The notes: generated by a model from the letters alone, not told the origin. Positions 26,638-36,391 are shown, counted from the first letter of the stretch. The stretch: DNA of 64,000 nt from JAMXLO01 sp963719805 (GCA_963719805.1 CAVRDF010000002.1:1-64000); one strand, 5' to 3'. Program-made: numbers and translations.

Positions 26638-27311
26638 TGCGAAGCCTGTTTGTGGCGATTGCCTTCCTGTTGTCTGTACCAGCCGTGCACGCGGACCAAG
26701 GACCGCTGCTGGCCCCCACCAAGCCAGTCGTCGTGGTCTACGAGCTCACCGGCATAAGCCGGCAACAGGGCGCCGAGAAGATGCAGGTGACCTACGGCAG
26801 TCAGGGCCGGGTACGTATGGATTTCTTTCGCGGCCGCGAAGCAAAGGACGAGTTCGCTGCGTTGATCTATGATCCGCCGTCAGATCGGATCACCACGGTG
26901 CTGCCAGAGAAGCATGGCTATATGATGCGTGACGTCGCGAACCTTCCCAGTCCGGGTAGCTTTCTGAACGCCAAGATGAGCTTCACGCGCGGGAGCCCGG
27001 AGACAGTTGCGGGATTGCCATGCACCGATTGGAAAGTGTCGGGCAGCAATGGCGGTGAAGCCGTCACGTGCGTAACCGATGACGGGGTGGTGCTGCGCGC
27101 CATCCGAGACCAACCGGCGAAGGGCATGATCGAAGCAAAGTCGGTGAGCTACGCGACGCCTTCGCCCGACGCGTTCGCCCCGCCAGCAGGCTACACCTTC
27201 ATCCCGAGCCGTGACTTCCCGAACATCAAACCGCCGGCAGCAGGTTCTGGACCGGCCGCCCGGCCTGCGGAGAATGCGCCGCCCGCAGCCTCATCGGCCA
27301 ATCGCCCATAA
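26634..27311 (+). CDS. Secreted protein of unknown function coupled to the sulfotransferase gene
   Basis: The 225-residue product has a signal peptide (MMRSLFVAIAFLLSVPAVHA) and a beta-rich mature part (VVVVYELTGISRQQGAEKMQ, later SPETVAGLPCTDWKVSG and EAVTCVTDDGVVLRA). A Pro/Ala-rich low-complexity tail ends it (about 190-225). The layout, a threshold-like YEL..., GLPCTDW and CVTDDGVVLR, resembles DUF4412-type periplasmic or lipoprotein-like beta proteins, but assignment is tentative. Two Cys (CTDW, CVTD) could form a disulphide. The ATGATG start overlaps the stop of the 1149-residue gene, so both are translated from one message. Confidence 0.75.
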   Translation: MMRSLFVAIAFLLSVPAVHADQGPLLAPTKPVVVVYELTGISRQQGAEKMQVTYGSQGRVRMDFFRGREAKDEFAALIYDPPSDRITTVLPEKHGYMMRDVANLPSPGSFLNAKMSFTRGSPETVAGLPCTDWKVSGSNGGEAVTCVTDDGVVLRAIRDQPAKGMIEAKSVSYATPSPDAFAPPAGYTFIPSRDFPNIKPPAAGSGPAARPAENAPPAASSANRP

Positions 27312-27470
27312 ACAGCGCAAACGGCAACCACCCAAGCGGGATATCTGGCGCGGGCACGGCGAGCGTATCGCCACCACGACAGGCTCCGCCGACTGCGGCG
27401 ACGCCGCCGGCCGGCACTTTGAGACATCCCACATGGCTTCGCCCGGCAGGCCGCGCGCTGAGGTCCTGGG

Positions 27471-28868
27471 TTATCCGCCGGCCAACTGTGCCGGCATCAG
27501 CGGAGATGCCTGTCGCATCAGGCCGGCAACGTCGCGCGTCTCATCGATCGCCAGCACCGCATTCGCCAGTTTTGCCGAGCGCTCCGTTCCCAGCACCGCA
27601 TCGGCAAGGCCGGCGAATTTCGCCCGCAGTTCCGCCTCCGCCAGGAAGTTGCCCGGCTCGCCCTTTGGCACCACCACCTTCTGCATAAAACGCTCGCCGC
27701 GCGCGGTCACTGTAAGCTTGCCCGACATGTTCGCCGGGTATTCGGCCTCGATCTCAGGATCGAACTCGCACGTCACTTTCGGCAGCAGTCCCCGCACCGT
27801 GGCATCGCCCAGCAGGCCGTAGCTGTCCCAGCCCATGGCGCCAGTTGCCAATGCGGCGGAGATCACGAATGGCCCACTGAACTGTCCATCCACCACGTTC
27901 TGCGGATTGGCCTTCTTCTCCGGCGGCGTGCCGATCAGCGTCATACCGGCTCGCGGCAGCCCCAGTGTCACCGCGGTGATTTCGTTCGGCCGCAGATTAT
28001 TGGTCGCACGCAGGGCCAGCGCTGCGTCGATCCCTGCGTGACCGTACCGGCACGAAGGATACGGCTTCACCGCCGTGTTCATCAGTTCGAACACGCGCCC
28101 TAGATCCTGCACAGCGCGGTCCGGGTTCGGGTTCGGCGCGTACGCCCGCAGAAACCCGTGCCGCCCCTCCAACGCTTCGACGGGACCCTTGAACCCCTCG
28201 CGCACCAGCGTCGCCGCCATCAGCCCATTGCACGCCGCCCAGCCAACCTGGAAGCGCTTCGTCCAGGCACCATTGACCAGAAATTGCAGGCTGCCGGCGC
28301 ACTGGCTCAGCACGGTGCCAAGTGCGCCTTCCACACCCTCCGCCGACAGTCCGAACACCCGAGCCGCCGCCGCCGCCGCGCCGAACGCGCCGCAGGTCGC
28401 GGTCGGGTGGAAGCCGCGGTCGTAGTGCTCGCCCGCCGGCAACGCCAAAGCGATCCGGCACGTCATCTCATAGCCGGCCACGATCGCCGCAAGCACATCA
28501 GCGCCCGACGCGCCCACCATCTCGCCAGCTGCCAGAGCCGCCGGAATCACTGGCGCGCCGGGGTGCAGTGATCCCGCCGCATGCGTGTCGTCGAAATCCA
28601 GCGAATGCGCCAGCGCCCCATTCAGTAGCGCCGCACCTGCCGGCGTGTAGCGTGCCGCGTCGCCGAACACGCCGGAATTGCCGGCGGCCATCCCCATCGC
28701 CCGCACCGCGGCAAGGAACGATGGCGTGCTCTCCGCGTCGTGACGCGCCCGCACGATGTTGCCCACCAGGTCCAGCACCAGGAACCGCGTCCGCTTCACC
28801 ACGTCGTTCGGTAACCGGTCGAGCCGGATGTCGGCGCTGAACTGTGCAAGTTCGCTGGTGATACCCAT
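27471..28868 (-). CDS. MmgE/PrpD family protein
   Basis: The 465-residue protein belongs to the MmgE/PrpD family (2-methylcitrate dehydratase and relatives such as itaconate-side enzymes). Visible are the N-terminal helical start, HSLDFDDTHAAGSLHPGAPV, the conserved GYEMTCRIALA and HPTATCGAFGAAAAAARVFG blocks, and KPYPSCRYGHAGIDAAL. The family does dehydration or isomerisation of small carboxylic acids; no substrate can be given, and no prpC/prpB is nearby. It converges on the preceding operon. Confidence 0.9.
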   Translation of the reverse strand: MGITSELAQFSADIRLDRLPNDVVKRTRFLVLDLVGNIVRARHDAESTPSFLAAVRAMGMAAGNSGVFGDAARYTPAGAALLNGALAHSLDFDDTHAAGSLHPGAPVIPAALAAGEMVGASGADVLAAIVAGYEMTCRIALALPAGEHYDRGFHPTATCGAFGAAAAAARVFGLSAEGVEGALGTVLSQCAGSLQFLVNGAWTKRFQVGWAACNGLMAATLVREGFKGPVEALEGRHGFLRAYAPNPNPDRAVQDLGRVFELMNTAVKPYPSCRYGHAGIDAALALRATNNLRPNEITAVTLGLPRAGMTLIGTPPEKKANPQNVVDGQFSGPFVISAALATGAMGWDSYGLLGDATVRGLLPKVTCEFDPEIEAEYPANMSGKLTVTARGERFMQKVVVPKGEPGNFLAEAELRAKFAGLADAVLGTERSAKLANAVLAIDETRDVAGLMRQASPLMPAQLAGG

Positions 28869-29127
28869 GGATCGCTGTCCTCCTCGGCGTCACCACGACT
28901 GTCGCGCAATCCGCCGACCCGGCCAAGCTCTCGCTGCCACAATCCTCGGAAAACTAGCTATGGTCCTACGTGGCATCTCCGCCATTCGGTGGTGCGACTG
29001 CTGCTGCTGATGATAATGCGACGGCACGAGCGCCGGTTGAGGACAGCTTCAACGTTTCGCGCTCGGGCCCCGATTGCGTTGGCCGCGCGAACCCCTATCG
29101 TGCCGTTTCCAACGAAAAGGAAACGTC

Positions 29128-30344
29128 ATGAAGCTATCTCGCCGAACCTTGCTGGCCACCTCTACCGCAACGGCTCTGCCGTTGCGCCGTTTGCGCGCAC
29201 AGACGAAGCCCGTCATCCGCATTGGCGTGATGAACGACATGTCAGGTCCGTATCGCGATGTGAACGGCCCAACCGGCGTTGCCTGCACCAAACAGGCGGT
29301 GCAAGAATTCGCCGCCGGCTCGTTCGACGTGGAAGTGATTTCGGCGGATCATCAGAACAAACCCGATGTGGCAGTCTCGCTGGGCCGCGAGTGGTTCGAT
29401 CAGCGCGGCGTGGACATCATCATCGACGTTGCCGCGACCTCGTGCGCGCTGGCACTTGCGAGCGTGTGCAAGGAGAAGAACAAGATCCTGATCCCCACCA
29501 GCACGGCGAGCTCCGACGTCACCGGCAACGCGTGCACGCCGAACTCAATCCACTGGGTGTTCGACACATACATGGAGGCGAAATCGACCGGCGGTGCCAT
29601 GGTGAAGGCCGGTGGCGATACCTGGTATTGCATCACGCCCAATTACGCATTTGGCATTGCGACGCAGCGTGACGTGACCAAGTTTGTCGAGGCAGCCGGT
29701 GGCAAGGTGCTCGGCTCGCAGCTTTATCCATTCCCCGAGACCACTGATTTCTCCGCCTTCCTGGTGAAGGCGCAGGCGTCGGGCGCCAAGGTCCTCGGCA
29801 TTTGCGGCGCCGGCTCCGATCTGATCAATGTCGTCAAGCAAGCGCACGAATTCGGTCTGACGCAGACGATGAAGCCTGCGGCGCTGGTGGCCTATACCAC
29901 CGACATGCACTCCACGGCATTCAGATGGCGGCCGGCACACGCCTGACAGAAACTTACTATTGGGACCTCAACGACCGCACACGCTCGTTCCAGAAGCGCA
30001 TCGCGCCGAAGGTGTCGTTGTGGCCGAACATGGCGCAGGCGGGCGACTACTCCTGCACCATCCATTACCTCAAAGCAGTGGCGGACATGGGCGCCGCGGC
30101 AGCAAAGGCAGACGGCGCGGCAGTCGTCACGCGAATGAAGAAGATGCCGACGGATGACGACTGCTTCGGTTCCGGCAGGATCCGCGAGGACGGCCGCAAG
30201 CTGACGCCGGCCTATCTGTTCGAAGTGAAGCAGCCGTCGGAGAGCAAGGGCGAGTGGGATCTCTACAAGCTCATCGGCACCACGCCGGCAGAGGAGGCAT
30301 TCCGGCCTCTGTCCGAGAGCGCCTGTCCGATGGTCAAGGCTTAG
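29128..30344 (+). pseudogene. ABC transporter substrate-binding protein (branched-chain type), one frameshift
   Basis: The first frame has a signal peptide (MKLSRRTLLATSTATALPLR) and a type-1 periplasmic binding fold: IRIGVMNDMSGPYRDVNGPT, the hinge region VDIIIDVAATSCALA, and NYAFGIATQRDVTKFVEAA. It runs to AALVAYTTDMHS and then goes out of frame. A second frame continues GIQMAAGTRLTETYYWDLND and ends normally (ACPMVKA, TAG). A single missing base at about 29911-29918 explains it. These proteins feed LivHMFG-type permeases, none of which is in the window. Whether the lesion is real is uncertain, since the rest is well preserved. Confidence 0.85.
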
Positions 30345-30524
30345 CTGGCGCGGGAGGAAGCGCCCGCTTACGCAGGCAGAGATCGCGAAGCGCAAAATTC
30401 TGCTTCGCGGCCTCTACGCCTCTGCGTGACATTAACGGGCCAACCGGCGCATCGGCCTAACGGGTAGCGCAATCCGCGACACGGGCGCACAATCTCTCCC
30501 GTCTATCGATACGTCCAAGGAAAG

Positions 30525-32045
30525 ATGTCCGAAACAACCCGGGTCCCATACCGCGGCCTGATCACCGCCTCCGCCATGTTGGCGATGTTCATGCAGACGC
30601 TGGATTCCACCATCGCCAACGTGGCGCTGCCCTACATGCAGGGCAGCATGTCCGCCTCCTATGACGAGATCACCTGGGTGCTCACCTCCTACGTGATCGC
30701 CGCCGCCATCATGACCGCACCGGTCGGCTGGCTCGCAGTCCGTTTCGGGCGCAAGAGGCTTTTCATCATCTGCATCATCGGCTTCACACTCGCCTCGATG
30801 CTGTGCGGCGCGGCCCAATCACTGGAACAGCTCGTCGGATTCCGCCTGTTGCAAGGCATGTTTGGCGCGGCCTTGGCGCCCCTCAGCCAGGCCACGATGT
30901 TGGACATCTATCCGTTCTCCCGCCGCGCACAGGCGATGGCGATCTTCTCGATGGGAGTCACCCTGGGCCCGATGATCGGCCCAACGCTCGGCGGCTATCT
31001 CACCGATCTCTACTCCTGGCGATGGGTATTCTACGTCAACCTGCCGTTCGGCATCCTGGCGCTCGTCGGCATCGTGCTGTTCATGAAGGAAACCCCGGCA
31101 CGGCCGCAGCTCACCTTCTCGTGGTACGGCTTCGCCATGCTTGGCCTCGGCGCCGGCGCATTCCAGATGCTGCTGGATCGCGGCCAGGAACTCGACTGGT
31201 TCAGCTCGCGCGAGATCATTGTCGAGGCAGTGATCGCCGGCCTCGCGCTTTACCTGTTCGTGGTGCACATGTTCACCGCCGATCGGCCATTCCTGCCGCC
31301 GGGGTTGTTCAAGGATCGCAACTTCGCCTCCGGCATCGTCATGGTGTTCTGCGTCTCGTCATTGATGCTGTCTACGTCGGCGCTGCTCGCGCCGTATTTG
31401 CAGAACCTTGCTGGCTATCCGGTTTACACCGCCGGCTGGGTCATGGCGCCGCGCGGCTTCGGCATCATCGCCTCGATGTTCCTCGCGGCTCGAATGGGGA
31501 TGCGCGTCGACCAGCGTAAGATCATGGCTGTGGGTCTCGTGCTGCTCGGCTGGGTGCTTTACACCATGAGCACCTGGACACCCGATGTAACCGAGAGTTC
31601 CATGGTTTCCACCATGATCCTGCAAGGCTTTTCGGTGGGCCTGGTGTTCAATCCAATGACGGTGATGGCCTACACAACGCTGTCGCCGACGTTGCGTGGC
31701 GAGGCCACGTCGGTGCAATCGCTGGCGCGTAACATCGGCTCGGCCATAGGAATCTCGGTGACCTCGTTCAGCCTGACACGTGGCGTGCAGACCACGCATG
31801 CCGACATTGCAGCCGGCATCACGCCGTTCGACCGCGTCCTGCAGGGCAACGACGCCGTGCAGCACATGTTGAATCCGGCAACCCAGCACGGAGCCGTGCT
31901 TCTTGATCAGATGGTGACGCACCAGGCGCAGATAATCGCGTATAACAACGACTTCCGGCTGATGATGCTGACAGTGGTGCCGCCGCTTCTGCTGCTTATG
32001 CTGATGCGCAGGCATGATCGGCCGGCAGTGGCGGCTGGAGATTGA
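30525..32045 (+). CDS. DHA2-family (EmrB/QacA-type) multidrug MFS exporter
   Basis: The 506-residue protein has 14 predicted membrane helices. Motif D is in helix 1 (FMQTLDSTIANVALPYMQG), motif A in the loop 2-3 (GWLAVRFGRKRLF), and the antiporter motif C in helix 5 (GVTLGPMIGPTLGGYLTD). DHA2 transporters exchange protons for drugs, dyes, fatty acids or metabolites. EmrB usually pairs with an EmrA membrane-fusion protein and an outer-membrane channel; none is adjacent, nor is a TetR/MarR regulator. A DUF3500 gene follows 30 bases downstream in the same direction, so the exporter may serve that metabolic block. Confidence 0.93.
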   Translation: MSETTRVPYRGLITASAMLAMFMQTLDSTIANVALPYMQGSMSASYDEITWVLTSYVIAAAIMTAPVGWLAVRFGRKRLFIICIIGFTLASMLCGAAQSLEQLVGFRLLQGMFGAALAPLSQATMLDIYPFSRRAQAMAIFSMGVTLGPMIGPTLGGYLTDLYSWRWVFYVNLPFGILALVGIVLFMKETPARPQLTFSWYGFAMLGLGAGAFQMLLDRGQELDWFSSREIIVEAVIAGLALYLFVVHMFTADRPFLPPGLFKDRNFASGIVMVFCVSSLMLSTSALLAPYLQNLAGYPVYTAGWVMAPRGFGIIASMFLAARMGMRVDQRKIMAVGLVLLGWVLYTMSTWTPDVTESSMVSTMILQGFSVGLVFNPMTVMAYTTLSPTLRGEATSVQSLARNIGSAIGISVTSFSLTRGVQTTHADIAAGITPFDRVLQGNDAVQHMLNPATQHGAVLLDQMVTHQAQIIAYNNDFRLMMLTVVPPLLLLMLMRRHDRPAVAAGD

Positions 32046-32075
32046 CGCGAACAACCTATTGCGAAGGATTCGGAC

Positions 32076-33335
32076 ATGGCAGGTAAATCTGCGCATTTCG
32101 GCCTGCGGCAGAGGGCCGCGACACCCGCAGTGCGGCCATTCGAATTGCCGGCGAGGTTGCAGCCGCTGGGCGAGCGCGCGAAGGCAGCGTTGGCGGAACC
32201 GTTCCTGGGTGTTGTGCCTGATGGCAAACTGGCAGCGGGACTCTTCTCCATTGACAAGACCGGTGTCTCGCTAGCGCCGGTTGTGCAAGCCGCAAGCGCC
32301 TTCCTCGCCTCGCTGACTCCACAGCAACGCAGCGCCGCGTCATTCGCCATCGGTGACGAAGCGTGGCGACAGTGGTGCAACATTCACCCCTGGGTGATGC
32401 GCCATGGTGTCTGCCTCGCCGATCTGACGCATGATGGACGCGAGGCGGGTTTGCGGCTGTTGCAGGAAAGCCTAAGCGAGGCCGGCTATCGTACGGCGCG
32501 CGATGTGATGCGGCTCAACGAACATGCGCTGGAGATCACCGGCAAGCCTGAGGAATACAGCGAGTGGTTTTACTGGATCAGCATCTTCGGCCACCCGTCT
32601 GCGGATGAGCCGTGGGGCTGGCAGATCGACGGCCATCATCTCAACGTCAACTGCTTCGTGCTGCGCGATCAGTTGGTGATGACACCGGCCTTCATGGGCT
32701 CAGAGCCGGTGCTCGCACGCTTCGGCAAATATGCCGGCACTCGCGTGTTCGCCGCGGAGGAAGAGCAGGGCCATGCACTGATGGGCGTGCTCTCGCCTGA
32801 CGAGCGCCAGCGCGCGACAGTAGGCACCGATCTACCTGGCGAATTGCTGACCGCGGCGTTTCGCGACAACCAGCGGATCGATACCGCTGGTATCCGCTAT
32901 GGAGATCTGTCCGCGGAAGGACGCAATCGCCTCGAAGCACTGCTCGGTGTCTATACCGGGCGGCTGCGGTCGCGGCATGCCGACATCCGCTACGCCGAAG
33001 CGAAGCGGCATCTGAACGACACACGCTTTGCCTGGATCGGACCGTTCAACGACACAAGCCCGTTCTACTACCGCATCCTGAGCCCAGTGATCCTGGTGGA
33101 GTTCGACCATCAGTCGGGCATCGTGTACGACAATGACACGCCATCGCGCGACCATATCCACACCGTGGTGCGCACGCCCAATGGCAACGACTACGGCAAG
33201 GACCTGCTGCGTCAGCATTACGCACAGCACATGCATGCCTCATCCGGTGCCGCGCATCACCATCACCATGGCGACGGTCGGCACCACCACCACCATGCTC
33301 ACGACCACCACCATGATGATGGCAGGACCGTCTGA
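32076..33335 (+). CDS. DUF3500 family protein with a His-rich C-terminal tail
   Basis: The 419-residue protein matches DUF3500, a family of unknown function found in soil and marine bacteria and in fungi. Visible features are FSIDKTGVSLAPVVQAASAF, YSEWFYWISIFGHPSADEPW, GWQIDGHHLNVNCFV and GPFNDTSPFYYRILSPVILVEFD. The C terminus (about 395-419) is exceptionally His-rich, with two runs of five His separated by GDGR and then more HDHHH. This suggests Ni, Zn or Cu binding, and an intrinsic metal-affinity handle. No signal peptide. Its TGA overlaps the next ATG, so it is coupled to the CoA-transferase gene. Confidence 0.88.
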   Translation: MAGKSAHFGLRQRAATPAVRPFELPARLQPLGERAKAALAEPFLGVVPDGKLAAGLFSIDKTGVSLAPVVQAASAFLASLTPQQRSAASFAIGDEAWRQWCNIHPWVMRHGVCLADLTHDGREAGLRLLQESLSEAGYRTARDVMRLNEHALEITGKPEEYSEWFYWISIFGHPSADEPWGWQIDGHHLNVNCFVLRDQLVMTPAFMGSEPVLARFGKYAGTRVFAAEEEQGHALMGVLSPDERQRATVGTDLPGELLTAAFRDNQRIDTAGIRYGDLSAEGRNRLEALLGVYTGRLRSRHADIRYAEAKRHLNDTRFAWIGPFNDTSPFYYRILSPVILVEFDHQSGIVYDNDTPSRDHIHTVVRTPNGNDYGKDLLRQHYAQHMHASSGAAHHHHHGDGRHHHHHAHDHHHDDGRTV

Positions 33336-34480
33336 TGGGACCGCTCGCTGGGATCAAGATTATCGAATTTGCCGGCATCGGCCCGTGCCCGATGGCTGCC
33401 ATGATGCTTGCGGAGATGGGCGCTACGGTGCTGCGCATCGATCGCGTGGCCGAGAGCGATCTTGGCATCCCGCTCGCCACGAAATACGAGACGCTGAAGC
33501 GCAGCCGCCACATCGTTCGGCTGGACCTGAAGCGGCCGGAGGCGATCGCGCTGGCGCTCAGCCTCATCGGCAACGCGGACGCGCTGATCGAAGGCTTCCG
33601 TCCGAAGGTGATGGAGCGACTGGGTCTTGCTCCAGATGTTTGCCTGGCGCGCAACCCGAAATTGGTGTTTGGCAGGGTCACCGGCTGGGGGCAGGAGGGG
33701 CCGCTCGCTCACGCGGCCGGCCACGACCTGAACTATATCGCGCTGACCGGTGCGCTGCATGCCATAGGCCGCGCCGGCGGCCCGCCTACGCCACCGCTCA
33801 ACCTCGTGGGCGATTTCGGCGGCGGCGCGCTCTATCTCGTCGTCGGCGTGCTGGCTGCAATCATCGAGGCACGGCAGTCGGGTAGGGGGCAGGTGGTGGA
33901 CGCCGCCATGGTGGACGGCGCGGCGTCGCTGATGACCTCGATCTACGGCGGCAAGGCGTCAGGCCGTCTTAGCGGCCCGCGTGGCACCAACATCACTAAC
34001 TCCGGCGCGTATTTCTACGAAGTCTACGAATGCGCCGACGGCAAATACGTCTCGGTCGCCGCGATCGAAGCGAAGTTCCATGCCGAACTGCTGCGCCTGC
34101 TGGAGATCGACCCGGCGACCATGCCGCCGCAGATGGACCGCGCGCGCTGGCCAGAGGCCAAGGCTCGGCTGGCCGAGCGTTTCCGGACACGGACACGCGA
34201 TGAGTGGTGCGCGCGGTTGGAAGGTACCGACGCATGCTTCGCGCCCGTCTTGTCGATGGACGAGGCACCGCACCATCCGCACAACGTCGCCCGCGCCGGC
34301 TATGTTGACCTCGAAGGCGTGCCGCAGCCGGGGCCGGCGCCGCGGTTCAGCCGTAGCCCGCTAGCTGCGCCGACGCCGCCCGAACCACCTGGCTCGGCGG
34401 ACCCGCTTGAGGTGCTCGGCGAATGGGGGGTCGACGCGGCCGGCATCGAGGCCGCCCGCGCCAGCGGGATTTTGGGCTGA
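33335..34480 (+). CDS. CaiB/BaiF family CoA-transferase (alpha-methylacyl-CoA racemase-like)
   Basis: The 381-residue class III CoA-transferase fold is clear: LAGIKIIEFAGIGPCPMAAM, the ADAL-IEGFRPKVMERLGL block, FGRVTGWGQEGPLAHAAGHD (H-D of the family active site) and NLVGDFGGGALYLVVGVLA. The IGPCPMAAMML start and AGHDLNYIALTG point to the Amacr-like branch, which epimerises 2-methylacyl-CoA thioesters rather than transferring CoA. The exact substrate is unknown. It is coupled to DUF3500 by TGATG. Confidence 0.92.
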   Translation: MGPLAGIKIIEFAGIGPCPMAAMMLAEMGATVLRIDRVAESDLGIPLATKYETLKRSRHIVRLDLKRPEAIALALSLIGNADALIEGFRPKVMERLGLAPDVCLARNPKLVFGRVTGWGQEGPLAHAAGHDLNYIALTGALHAIGRAGGPPTPPLNLVGDFGGGALYLVVGVLAAIIEARQSGRGQVVDAAMVDGAASLMTSIYGGKASGRLSGPRGTNITNSGAYFYEVYECADGKYVSVAAIEAKFHAELLRLLEIDPATMPPQMDRARWPEAKARLAERFRTRTRDEWCARLEGTDACFAPVLSMDEAPHHPHNVARAGYVDLEGVPQPGPAPRFSRSPLAAPTPPEPPGSADPLEVLGEWGVDAAGIEAARASGILG

Positions 34481-34531
34481 ATTTCTTTGGGTTGCCGATG
34501 CTGCAACTGGCACGTATTCTGTCCCCAACAG

Positions 34532-34548
34532 TTGCGAATCATTCGCAA
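34532..34548. promoter_or_regulatory. Fur-box-like perfect palindrome
   Basis: TTGCGAATCATTCGCAA is a perfect 8-1-8 inverted repeat. Its 7-1-7 core matches the Fur consensus TGATAAT-N-ATTATCA at the defining positions (TG--AAT-N-ATT--CA). The palindrome ends 17 bases before the ATG of the small gene at 34566 and just before its ribosome site (AAGGAG), so a bound repressor would block transcription. Confidence 0.7.
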
Positions 34549-34565
34549 TAAGGAGCCGTTCGACG

Positions 34566-34805
34566 ATGGGTCAGGAGACCAGCCAGATCGCCCGCCGCTG
34601 CGAGCGTGCCGTTGTCACCGCCTATCGCGACCTGCGCCACCTCGGCTCGGACGACCTGGCGGCGTTCAAGGCCTGCACCACGCTGTATCGGATCCATCAC
34701 CCCGAAGCCTCGATGAACGAGGCGCGCCGCCTGGTGGCCGAGTGGATCGACCATCACGTCGTGCGCGGCGACCGCGGTCCGACCGCCGGCTGCGACTGCC
34801 ACTAA
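34566..34805 (+). CDS. Small protein behind a Fur-like box, Cys/His C terminus
   Basis: The 79-residue helical protein (MGQETSQIARRCERAVVTAY, then FKACTTLYRIHHPEASMNEA) ends GCDCH. It is not recognised as a named family. The strong AAGGAG site and the 17-bp palindrome immediately upstream argue for a real, iron-regulated gene. The C-C-H tail and the internal Cys could bind iron, zinc or an Fe-S cluster, which is inference. It stands between the CoA-transferase gene and the converging DUF2252 gene. Confidence 0.7.
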   Translation: MGQETSQIARRCERAVVTAYRDLRHLGSDDLAAFKACTTLYRIHHPEASMNEARRLVAEWIDHHVVRGDRGPTAGCDCH

Positions 34806-34902
34806 ACCTTTTCCGTTACCCAACGAGTTACGCTCTTCGCCGTGGCCAGGGATTGCCCGCGAGAACACGCGCTCGCCGGTACGCGCCGCTATGGTTCAGG
34901 AG

Positions 34903-36288
34903 TTACTCCGCCCGGGCTTCGATTGCGCCGGATTTGATGGCTTCTGCGAAAACCCGCCAGTCCTGCTCGATCTGTCTTGCATAGGCCATGGCGAATTCGC
35001 CGATCGCCATGTCGAACGCACTGCTGGATCCCATATAGCCGGCAATGCGAGCCGCATCACCGCTGCGGGCGTGCGCGCGCGCCAGCGTGCGGCCGCAGAG
35101 CGTTGCATAATACGGCAACGCATCGCTCGCCAGTTCGGATCCGACGGCGGCAAGCCGTGAATCCTTCAGTTCGCGCACATAACAATACTGGTCGTGGCCA
35201 TTTTCCTGCGTCCAGCCCAGGAAGACATCCGGCACTGCCTGCATGATGCGCTGGCCGGTGACGACGCGCTGGCCCTGGTTATGGTAAACACTCGGCGCTG
35301 TGTAAGGCGCCAGCGTCGATTGCTGCGCTTCCTTCAGTTGCAGCAACAAGGTCGCTCCATCCGACGTGGTGAACAGACCGATGGCGCAGAACATCCCAAC
35401 ACTGCCGACGCCAACGACCTTGAATGCGACGTCGCTCAGGCGGTAGCGGTCTAACAGTACACCCCGTTCTTCCGGCTGGCTTAATTTGTACGCCTCGAAC
35501 GCCGTGCGAGCCACCAGTTCGTGCGTATCGTCGTGTTGCCCGCAAAGCGGGAAAGTCAACGGCGGACGAGGGCGTATACGCCAGCCAGACTTCCGCCGTT
35601 CCAGCAGTCTCCGATAACCCTTACGGTGCGCCTCGCTGGCAAGACGCAGCCGCTTCAATTCAAGCTCGCGCAATTTCGCGCTGGGAATAGCTTCCAGCAC
35701 TTCCGTCGCATTGACACGTGATCGCCACGATGTTTCGGGATCCAACCGCATCAGCACAGCCATGTATCGGCGGTAAGCGGCGACCACGGCACGCGCATAG
35801 TCGCGGCACGCCCGTTCAGCGACGCCGCGGGATTGCGCATCGACCGCGAAACTGGTCGCCAAACGCTTCAGGTCCCATTCAAACGGCGCCGGATGTGTTT
35901 CATCGAAGTCGTTGATGTCGAACACCGGGGTTCCATCCACCGCGGCATAGGTACCGAAGTTGGCAAGATGGCAATCACCGCACGATTGCACCCACAAGCC
36001 GCTTGCCGGTGTGGCAGCAAGGTCGGCGGCCATCACTGCTGCTGACCCACGCATAAATGCGAACGCCGACGGTTGCATGCGGCCATAACGTATCGGCAGC
36101 AGTGATGAAATGCGGTGACGGCTGGTCTCGGTCAGGATCTGTAACGGATCAATGCGGTTGGCCGGCGGTTGCCAGACCGCGTGCTGTCCGCGCGGCACGA
36201 GCCGGCGCCGATCATGCCCCGCCTGCCGCCGATCCGCCATCGGCAGCCAGTCGTCGGGCGCGGCATGTTCGAGTGGCATTGCTCCCAT
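34903..36288 (-). CDS. DUF2252 family protein (kinase-fold-like)
   Basis: This protein of about 460 residues matches DUF2252: SSLLPIRYGRMQPSAFAFMR (substrate-facing start), WVQSCGDCHLANFGTYAA and the acidic FDINDFDETHPAPFEWDLKR. Later KVVGVGSVGMFCAIGLF and QLKEAQQSTLAPY are nucleotide-site-like. The family is distantly related to aminoglycoside-type kinases; the reaction is unknown. The ATG at 36288 is favoured for its GGGGA site; ATG 36279 and 36357 are possible. The N terminus is basic with no signal peptide. Confidence 0.85.
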   Translation of the reverse strand: MGAMPLEHAAPDDWLPMADRRQAGHDRRRLVPRGQHAVWQPPANRIDPLQILTETSRHRISSLLPIRYGRMQPSAFAFMRGSAAVMAADLAATPASGLWVQSCGDCHLANFGTYAAVDGTPVFDINDFDETHPAPFEWDLKRLATSFAVDAQSRGVAERACRDYARAVVAAYRRYMAVLMRLDPETSWRSRVNATEVLEAIPSAKLRELELKRLRLASEAHRKGYRRLLERRKSGWRIRPRPPLTFPLCGQHDDTHELVARTAFEAYKLSQPEERGVLLDRYRLSDVAFKVVGVGSVGMFCAIGLFTTSDGATLLLQLKEAQQSTLAPYTAPSVYHNQGQRVVTGQRIMQAVPDVFLGWTQENGHDQYCYVRELKDSRLAAVGSELASDALPYYATLCGRTLARAHARSGDAARIAGYMGSSSAFDMAIGEFAMAYARQIEQDWRVFAEAIKSGAIEARAE

Positions 36289-36391
36289 GGTTCCCCGACT
36301 TGTTGTCCTGATCACACCCCACTCCGGCATCACAACGCAAGCAGCGTGCTGTGACACAGGATTAGCGTGATTATCGCGGAGATTTAACGGC

